Origin: Deltaproteobacteria bacterium
GTDB lineage: Bacteria > Desulfobacterota > Desulfuromonadia > Geobacterales > Geobacteraceae
Reading direction: 5' to 3'
Length of the DNA: 6,306 nucleotides
Assembly: GCA_021810985.1 (NCBI GenBank)
Contig: JAJZQA010000161.1
Span: forward strand, 1-6,306
The position numbers were made by a program, and so were the translations under genes. The first letter of the stretch is position 1. The number at the start of each line of letters is the position of its first letter. Under the pieces are notes generated by a model, which was given only the letters and a program-made list of their open reading frames with translations, was not told the origin of the DNA and did no database searches. Below are positions 1 through 4,084 of the stretch, one piece after another.

Positions 1-596
1 ATCAGAGTACTTTTTTCCGAGGAATCGGTTACTGCATTACTTGCAGCAGAGACTTTTTCAAGGCGAACGGCTTTTGCCGCCAAGAGCTTTTGAATCACGT
101 CAGATAAAGAGACCGCTGATTTTTCGGTTTGTACAGCACGGAGATTACGTGCTTCAACTTCACGGTTATTCCGCAGAGCCAATTGTATGGTTTTGCTTTT
201 CTCGGTGGAATATTCCGCGAGTTTATCTTTCAGCAGCAAGATTTGCGACGCATCTTCCTTTGTCTGGGCGGTTTTTTCGATTAAAGAAATGTCGGACGAA
301 ATTAACTGAGCTGTTTTTTGCAATTTGTTGGCGAACAGTTGCGTTTCCGTCTGGTTTTTCGCGGAGAGCAACTCGTTCAATGCCGTTCTTTCCTCAGCCA
401 AAGAAACGGCAATCCTTCCCAGTGCGGCAATTGGAAATAGTTCCCGCTCCTGTACGGCAGTGAAGGATGCCTCAATGTTTCTCATCTGCTTGATTCCATA
501 GCCACCGATCAAACCGGAAATAACGGCCGCCAAAATGAAAGCGAAGAAGATTTTTGATTTGAGACTCATACCCTTGAAAAATTCGATTCCACTCAT
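1..596 (-). CDS. Methyl-accepting chemotaxis protein, N-terminal part (runs off left edge)
   Basis: The first 198 residues of a membrane chemoreceptor are visible; the frame is open to the window edge. Residues 11-15 (SLKSK) are a short basic cytoplasmic tail, residues about 16-37 are a strong membrane helix, and residues about 38-198 are a periplasmic, Ala/Leu/Lys/Glu-rich helical stretch. That stretch contains FPIAALGRI and EERTALNELLSAK, typical of the four-helix-bundle (4HB_MCP) ligand sensor. The second membrane helix, HAMP and signalling domains would lie off the left edge. Known role of the family: a ligand change is passed through HAMP to CheA/CheW. The start at 596 is chosen because GAGGG (602-606) sits 5 bases upstream; an in-frame ATG at 569 is weaker. 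cheW lies 74 bases upstream on the same strand, so the two are probably co-transcribed and may work together. The ligand cannot be told. Family confidence is high even without the signalling domain, because of the cheW neighbour. Confidence 0.82.
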   Translation of the reverse strand, partial: MSGIEFFKGMSLKSKIFFAFILAAVISGLIGGYGIKQMRNIEASFTAVQERELFPIAALGRIAVSLAEERTALNELLSAKNQTETQLFANKLQKTAQLISSDISLIEKTAQTKEDASQILLLKDKLAEYSTEKSKTIQLALRNNREVEARNLRAVQTEKSAVSLSDVIQKLLAAKAVRLEKVSAASNAVTDSSEKSTL

Positions 597-610
597 ATTT
601 TCCCTCTCTC

Positions 611-626
611 GGGATATTTCTATCCC
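611..626 (-). promoter_or_regulatory. GAAA-tetraloop hairpin just upstream of the mcp ribosome binding site
   Basis: On the minus strand GGGATA and TATCCC form a perfect 6-bp stem closed by a GAAA loop, a stable GNRA tetraloop. It lies in the cheW-mcp gap and ends 4 bases before the GAGAGGG ribosome binding site of the MCP. No U-run follows, so it is not a terminator. It may stabilise or punctuate the message or tune MCP translation; that is inference. Confidence 0.4.
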
Positions 627-670
627 TCTGTGTTTAACCTGCTGAATACCAGATTTGCTTGTATTTGCGT

Positions 671-1165
671 TCAGGCTGCGTTTGAGTCAGCCATTTCAGT
701 GAGCACGGTACCTTCGTCAAAAGAGAAGATTTTATCTGTATCAAGGATTATGACGAAATCATCGTTCAGCTTTCCCATCCCCTTGATAAAATCAATACTT
801 AACTTCATGCCGATCCGCGGTGGGGGCTCAATCTGCGAAGGATCCAATTCGACTACTTCCTGCACTGAATCCGCCAAGGCGCCAACGATAGTTGTTTCAT
901 TTTCTATGTTTACCTCAAGCACCACAATGCAGGTATTTACCGTCTTTTCCGTCGGTTCCATGCCGAATTTCAGCTTCATGTCAACAACCGGCACAACACT
1001 GCCACGCAAATTAATGACACCCCGCATAAAGTCCGGAGTCTGAGGAACCTTGGTAATTGCCACAAAATCGAGGATTTCCCTTACTTTCGCCACATCGACC
1101 GCGAAGGTTTCCTTGGCGAGCCGGAATGTTAAATACTGGCGACTCTCTATTTCCCTTATGTCCAT
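671..1165 (-). CDS. cheW: CheW chemotaxis coupling protein
   Basis: A 164-residue protein, the usual CheW length, with one CheW domain over about residues 8-150. It starts YLTFRLAKETFAVDVAKVREIL (residues 11-32 region) and has the family hallmark GVINLRGSVVPVVDM at 49-63. That hallmark includes the conserved Arg54, which corresponds to the receptor/CheA-binding Arg region of CheW proteins. DSVQEVVELDPSQIEPPP (99-116) is the usual second conserved block. CheW is a soluble adaptor that links MCPs to the kinase CheA in the receptor array. The start at 1165 has AAAGGAAA (1171-1178) at good spacing. The MCP gene follows 74 bases downstream on the same strand, so this CheW may serve that receptor. 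A FliA-like promoter lies far upstream (1428-1454). No response-regulator or CheA domain is fused, so CheV or CheA are excluded. Confidence 0.95.
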   Translation of the reverse strand: MDIREIESRQYLTFRLAKETFAVDVAKVREILDFVAITKVPQTPDFMRGVINLRGSVVPVVDMKLKFGMEPTEKTVNTCIVVLEVNIENETTIVGALADSVQEVVELDPSQIEPPPRIGMKLSIDFIKGMGKLNDDFVIILDTDKIFSFDEGTVLTEMADSNAA

Positions 1166-1759
1166 GTGTGTTTCCTTTCAAGATAAAATTGCCTTAAACA
1201 GGCAACAAGTAAGATATCGATTCTTTTGTATCACTACGGAAAAAGGAAGCGGTACTACCTTGTTTACCAGGGATATTTTCATAATAACTTCTAGAGAGAA
1301 CCTCGATAATCCCGCGGACGAATCGATAATAACCTTGCATCTCCCTTGAACTTGTCAGCTGCTCAGGAAACCCTGAAGGATAGGGCTGGGCCAGAATTAT
1401 CTGATCGAGATTTCACTGTCTAGGTAATAATCGGCAATAAAAACCATAACTTAAGTTTAATTTTTACTAATTGCTACCTGTCGCATTAAAATTAACTGCT
1501 TGATGAACCTTAGTTTATTTGGTGGCTTACGTCTGGATGTCTCACAATTGCTCGATAAATTTTCGCGTATCAGATCCTGCTTTAACACACGAACAGCGGG
1601 TCAATATGGTATCGCTCTCCTAGAAAACTTGTCGTGTATAGTCGATTGCAAGATGGCAATCACCATTCAGTAAAGGGGAACAAATCATTCTAAATTGCAA
1701 GTCGTTCGTTGACTTTCTTCATCCTCATCGCTAGTATGTAAAAATTTGGTGGCAGCAGG
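1166..1759. other. Non-coding stretch between cheW and the DUF401-like relic
   Basis: I see no convincing protein gene here. Short open frames on both strands have no ribosome binding site or recognisable sequence. Contents: the leader of cheW, a sigma-28-like promoter at 1428-1454 (minus strand), an AT-rich patch at 1436-1500, and a small inverted repeat GATTGC/GCAATC at 1644-1661. I looked for GEMM (cyclic dinucleotide) riboswitch cores and -24/-12 sigma-54 promoters and found none that fit. Confidence 0.6.
1428..1454 (-). promoter_or_regulatory. Sigma-28 (FliA)-type promoter candidate for cheW-mcp
   Basis: Read on the minus strand the site is TTAAGTTA, 11 bases, GCCGATTA. The enterobacterial FliA consensus is TAAAGTTT-N11-GCCGATAA. 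The -10 element matches 7 of 8 and the -35 element 6 of 8, with exactly the consensus spacer. It faces cheW and the MCP gene, the type of genes FliA transcribes. The predicted transcription start would be near 1421, giving an unusually long leader of about 255 bases, which lowers confidence. Confidence 0.5.
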
Positions 1760-1951
1760 TCAGATGTTCTGAAAATTCTTGTTGTTCTGGTACTTTTCAT
1801 TGTCCTGCTGCGCAGGAAGATTTTCCTCGGCACGGTAATGGCGCTGGGTTCTTTCTGCCTTGCCTTTCTGTATCGTATGGTCTACCGGCTTCTCTTGCTT
1901 CCATCCATTCTGGTTCTGCTCGCGGCAGTGATCCCCTTTGTCTTTATGTAG
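1760..1951 (+). pseudogene. Internally deleted relic of a DUF401-type membrane transporter
   Basis: An open frame of about 60 residues is almost wholly hydrophobic. The first part, SDVLKILVVLVLFIVLLRR (about 1760-1816) followed by KIFLGTVMALGSFCLAFL, resembles the N-terminus of DUF401 integral membrane proteins (ion-transporter superfamily). The second part, YRMVYRLLLLPSILVLL, resembles the C-terminal end of the same family. The roughly 340 residues expected between them are missing, although the frame stays open to TAG at 1949-1951. There is no ATG, GTG or TTG start: an in-frame TAA lies at 1739-1741 and only CTG at 1769 is available, without a ribosome binding site. The best reading is a gene that lost its middle and its start codon. 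A live mini-membrane protein from an internal ATG (in MALGSF) is possible but unlikely. The family match is from memory of its end sequences, not from a search. Confidence 0.5.
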
Positions 1952-2062
1952 TGATTCCGAGGGGAGGGGGCTGAGATATGCACCACCTCTGAATTCACCC
2001 GCAGGTTCAATCATACGCGAGCGATCGAGACTAGCTGAATCATGCTAAAAGGAACGAAATTA

Positions 2063-2878
2063 ATGGTGAAACGGATTGCTGTTCTTTTTTTCTCTGTTCC
2101 CTTGCTGGGAATTTTCGGGTGTGTAGGTCAATCTGCGTACGAAAAAAAGGCTATTGAGGCAACCAGCCTGGCCAAAGACCTTACTGAGATGCAACGTCGA
2201 AACAGCGATCTTGTTCGAGACAATGAAGCGTTGCGTGCCGATATAAACGGACTTCGCGCAAAAGTTGATGAACTTGAAACCACGCGAAAAAGACTTGAGC
2301 AGACGATCTCTTCAGGCGAACAGATTCCCTATCAATTTGTCGCGGAACTAGAAAGAGAGAAGGGCCGATTACGTGAGGATCTGGCAAAACTGCTTCGGAC
2401 CCAGGATGATCGGGTACGCACCTGTAGCCGAATTTATGAACTTTTTCTGGAAAGATTGAAAAATGAGATTGCCTCGGGCCAAGTACGTCTTACTGAACTG
2501 AGAGGGACAATACGGCTTGAGTTGCTTGAAGAGGCTTTTTTTGACGGCACCAAGACAGAACTCTCAGCTCAAGGCGTTTCTCTGCTGCGGAAAGTAACTG
2601 AACTGTTGCTGGAGAACAAAGATGTTGATGCCTCTGTCGAGTCAATGTATGAAATTCCCGCTAGCCACCTGGACGACTCCGGCAATCAGCTGACTACTTG
2701 GCGGAATCCACTGTTGCGGTCTTTATCCGTGGCGCGCTCCATGCTGAAAGTTGGAATCAATTCCGCGGCGTTGAGTACAATTACCCGAGGGCAATTCGTG
2801 CTCGAATCAACCCCCGGTATAGTGACAGATACAGCGAATACGAATGGTATTGCTATTTTGATTTTTGTGAAGGAATAG
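2063..2878 (+). CDS. Coiled-coil lipoprotein with a degenerate OmpA/MotB-like C-terminal domain
   Basis: A 271-residue envelope protein. It begins with basic residues and a hydrophobic stretch ending LGIFGC, a usable lipobox with lipidation at Cys20. The +2 residue is Val, which by the usual rule favours the outer membrane. Residues about 27-140 are charged, heptad-like coiled coil. Residues about 147-271 follow the OmpA/MotB layout: AFFDGTKTELSAQGVSLL stands for the 'lFdsGsaeL' entry, and TTWRNPLLRSLSVAR (211-225) for 'NweLSaaRA'. The peptidoglycan-binding Asp block (GHTD) is replaced by ESMYE, and the NRR block near the end by NTNGIAI, so diaminopimelate binding may be lost. The start at 2063 is chosen over ATG 2042 because AAAAGGAA (2047-2054) precedes it at good spacing, whereas 2042 has no ribosome binding site. 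An Smr gene follows after 12 bases, so they are probably one operon. The exact role is unknown. Confidence 0.78.
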   Translation: MVKRIAVLFFSVPLLGIFGCVGQSAYEKKAIEATSLAKDLTEMQRRNSDLVRDNEALRADINGLRAKVDELETTRKRLEQTISSGEQIPYQFVAELEREKGRLREDLAKLLRTQDDRVRTCSRIYELFLERLKNEIASGQVRLTELRGTIRLELLEEAFFDGTKTELSAQGVSLLRKVTELLLENKDVDASVESMYEIPASHLDDSGNQLTTWRNPLLRSLSVARSMLKVGINSAALSTITRGQFVLESTPGIVTDTANTNGIAILIFVKE

Positions 2879-2890
2879 TGGACCGGTCAT

Positions 2891-3595
2891 ATGAAGAAAC
2901 GTTCAAAAAAAGAACAACAAAAAAAGGAAACAGCGAAGGAGTTTGCCACTTCTCCTTTTAAGGGGCTGAAGGCCTTTACCATGGAAAATGAACTCCCCTC
3001 GGTGAAGGAGGCCGTGACTGCACCGCCAGCAACAAGGACTGTCGATGAAAACGATGGGGCTGACCTTTTTTTGCGGTATGTGGAAGGTGTTACCCGTCTG
3101 AACGAACCGGTGCGGAAAAATGCCGCTTCAGAAAAAAAGAAAGTCGATCCCGGGAAGATTGCGGAGGAAGACAGTCAGCTCTTTCTTTCTTCGTTAGCAG
3201 GTATGGATGTGACTTTCCGAGATGAATTCCCCGATGTGGAGCCGTTGCGACCGGTTGCCACAAACCGGATGCGTCAGGTTAAAAACGGCTCGATTCGCAT
3301 TGACCTGGAATTGGACCTGCACGGGCTTACGCGGGATGAGGCATTGACGAGCCTTGCCCAATTTGTTTCTGGGGCGTATAATCGCGGGCAAAAAGCCATC
3401 CTTGTCATTACCGGCAAAGGCAATAACTCGCCGGCCGAGCCGGTGCTTCATGGTGCGGTGGCATCCTGGCTCCGTGAAGCCGGCAAGAGTATGGTGGCGG
3501 AATTTGCACCGGCACCTCGAAACTTAGGCGGAAGCGGCGCTTTTGTTGTATTTCTTAAAGAAAAAAAGAAACAGGAAGCTACTACCTTCAGGTAG
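2891..3595 (+). CDS. Smr-domain protein (putative endonuclease)
   Basis: A 234-residue protein. Residues 1-130 are Lys/Glu-rich and probably flexible, with no recognised domain. Residues about 135-224 are a small MutS-related (Smr) domain: LDLHGLT (141-147) with the hallmark His144, then ITGKGN (173-178), and a closing GGSGAFVVFL (213-222). The form TGKG instead of HGKG is common in alone-standing proteobacterial Smr proteins, so it is not a defect. Known Smr proteins are nucleases; E. coli SmrB cuts mRNA at collided ribosomes, while others nick DNA. Which substrate applies here cannot be told. The gene lies 12 bases after the lipoprotein gene on the same strand; its own ribosome binding site is weak, so translation may be coupled. 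A functional link with the envelope lipoprotein is not obvious. No MutS ATPase is attached. Confidence 0.88.
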   Translation: MKKRSKKEQQKKETAKEFATSPFKGLKAFTMENELPSVKEAVTAPPATRTVDENDGADLFLRYVEGVTRLNEPVRKNAASEKKKVDPGKIAEEDSQLFLSSLAGMDVTFRDEFPDVEPLRPVATNRMRQVKNGSIRIDLELDLHGLTRDEALTSLAQFVSGAYNRGQKAILVITGKGNNSPAEPVLHGAVASWLREAGKSMVAEFAPAPRNLGGSGAFVVFLKEKKKQEATTFR

Positions 3596-3605
3596 CTCAA
3601 TTTTA
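3577..3605 (+). terminator. Weak hairpin at the end of the Smr gene
   Basis: AGCTAC (3577-3582) pairs with GTAGCT (3592-3597), overlapping the stop codon; an alternative inner pairing is CTACC/GGTAG around TTCA. CAATTTTATT follows, a broken T-run. This could be a weak intrinsic terminator or attenuator between the Smr gene and the small protein at 3628. Confidence 0.35.
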
Positions 3606-3627
3606 TTGCAGGAAGTAAGGAGATATT

Positions 3628-3765
3628 GTGCGACGAGGTATTTTTTCAGGAAATGTCCTGCTGTCACTGTTTTTAGTTATCTGGGCTTTAGTGCTCATAC
3701 TGTCAACTGGCTCTCACGCCAATGATGACGCTCCAATTCATTCCGGTTATGCCCTGACTGAATAA
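3628..3765 (+). CDS. Small secreted or membrane-anchored protein (45 residues), unknown function
   Basis: A GTG-start gene with a strong ribosome binding site, AAGGAG (3617-3622), 5 bases before the start. The product begins MRRG, followed by a long hydrophobic run (residues about 9-26, NVLLSLFLVIWALVLILS), then TGSHA, a plausible signal peptidase I site (SHA, then NDD), and a 14-residue polar tail ending YALTE. It is either a secreted mini-peptide or a single-pass membrane protein with a short periplasmic tail. It lies 32 bases after the Smr gene and is convergent with the CHAP-repeat peptide operon; the two ends are 129 bases apart. The frame stays open for another 16 codons after TAA to a second TAA at 3814-3816, so this may be a shortened gene. 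I do not recognise the family. The ribosome binding site plus signal-peptide logic is the whole case for coding. Confidence 0.6.
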   Translation: MRRGIFSGNVLLSLFLVIWALVLILSTGSHANDDAPIHSGYALTE

Positions 3766-3845
3766 ACCGGTTTCCTGTCCAGCGACTGTTTGCAACTATC
3801 CGCGGAACAGAAATAATATTGGCACTGAAATTCGGAATCAGAATA
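3766..3845. other. Short intergenic stretch between convergent genes
   Basis: It begins within a 10-base palindrome AAACCGGTTT (3764-3773) that overlaps the stop of the small protein. No gene is seen. On the minus strand this is the region downstream of the CHAP-peptide terminator. Confidence 0.5.
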
Positions 3846-3880
3846 AACGGCGGATTACCCAAGGGTGATAATCCGCCGTT
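3846..3880 (-). terminator. 12-bp perfect hairpin, terminator of the CHAP-peptide operon (possibly bidirectional)
   Basis: AACGGCGGATTA (3846-3857) and TAATCCGCCGTT (3869-3880) are perfect inverted copies around an 11-base loop. The hairpin begins 14 bases after the stop codon of the CHAP-repeat peptide. On the minus strand it is followed by TATTCTGATT, moderately T-rich; on the plus strand by ACTTTACCC, which is poor. It therefore best serves the minus-strand operon and may also slow transcription from the convergent small gene. Confidence 0.7.
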
Positions 3881-3894
3881 ACTTTACCCGGCAA

Positions 3895-4035
3895 TTACGC
3901 GGGTGCATGGCATGCAGGTGCGTGACAGGAAGGTGCATGGCAGGTTGGTGCATGGCAAGTCGGTGCATGGCAAGTAGGGCCGTGGCACCCGGCATTGTAT
4001 GATGCCTTACTCTCAACTTTTCTGGTCTTCAGCAT
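3895..4035 (-). CDS. CHAP-repeat peptide, candidate RiPP precursor (46 residues)
   Basis: The leader is MLKTRKVESKASYNA, then Gly16, then a core of six Cys-His-Ala/Gly-Pro units each ending in Thr, Ser or Ala, with exact five-residue period: Cys at 17, 22, 27, 32, 37, 42, each followed by His. Only the first unit has Gly (CHGPT); the last three end in S, A and A. There is no signal peptide. The start at 4035 is fixed by AAGGAGGTGA (4040-4049), a near-perfect anti-SD match; translation should be strong. It lies 49 bases downstream of a B12-type radical SAM enzyme with a fused PqqD-like domain, with no terminator between, and is closed by a 12-bp hairpin. A short charged leader, a repetitive modifiable core, and an adjacent maturase is the layout of a RiPP precursor. 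Likely targets of modification are Cys, His or Pro carbons; the chemistry is not known. Alternatives: a metal- or haem-binding peptide (the repeats also spell CX4CH). I know no described class with this core. Confidence 0.85.
   Translation of the reverse strand: MLKTRKVESKASYNAGCHGPTCHAPTCHAPTCHAPSCHAPACHAPA
3901..3990 (-). repeat. Six tandem 15-bp units encoding CH(A/G)P repeats
   Basis: Units start at 3901, 3916, 3931, 3946, 3961 and 3976. On the plus strand the core of each is close to GGTGCATGGCAAGT. The middle units (3931-3975) are nearly identical; the outer ones differ mostly at codon third positions or at the Thr/Ser/Ala position. Expansion by duplication inside the gene with selection on the encoded CHxP motif would explain this. 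It is a coding repeat, not a CRISPR. Confidence 0.9.
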
Positions 4036-4039
4036 GATC

Positions 4040-4049
4040 TCACCTCCTT
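4040..4049 (-). promoter_or_regulatory. Very strong ribosome binding site of the CHAP peptide
   Basis: AAGGAGGTGA on the minus strand matches the 16S 3' end almost completely, with 7 bases between GGAGG and the ATG at 4035. The maturase upstream has only a GGAAAG site, so from one transcript the peptide should be made in large excess, as expected of a substrate relative to its enzyme. Confidence 0.85.
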
Positions 4050-4084
4050 TCCGTACAGGTCATGGTAGGCATTTCACCCTGGCG

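Noticed and set aside
41..463. Plus-strand open frame of 140 codons
   Set aside because: It lies opposite the MCP gene, which has a ribosome binding site, a membrane helix and a clear family match; the plus-strand product has no recognisable features.
630..1349. Two plus-strand open frames opposite and beyond cheW
   Set aside because: Mostly shadows of cheW on the other strand; low-complexity Ser/Thr products with no ribosome binding site.
1340..1430. Possible riboswitch in the cheW leader
   Set aside because: Short GC-rich pairings such as CCCT/AGGG exist, but no GEMM or other known aptamer core could be fitted.
1760..2014. Minus-strand frame of 84 codons
   Set aside because: Gln/Asn/Lys-rich product that is the mirror of the hydrophobic DUF401-like relic on the plus strand.
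2042..2062. Upstream ATG start for the lipoprotein
   Set aside because: No ribosome binding site in front of 2042; the sequence between the two ATGs itself supplies AAAAGGAA for the start at 2063, which also gives a normal signal peptide.
3901..3990. Possible CRISPR or regulatory iteron array
   Set aside because: Units are 15 bp with no spacers, contiguous and in frame with a gene that has its own strong ribosome binding site; it is a coding repeat.
3895..4035. CHAP amidase domain suggested by the letters CHAP
   Set aside because: The CHAP amidase is a ~110-residue fold; here CHAP is only the four-residue repeat in a 46-residue peptide.
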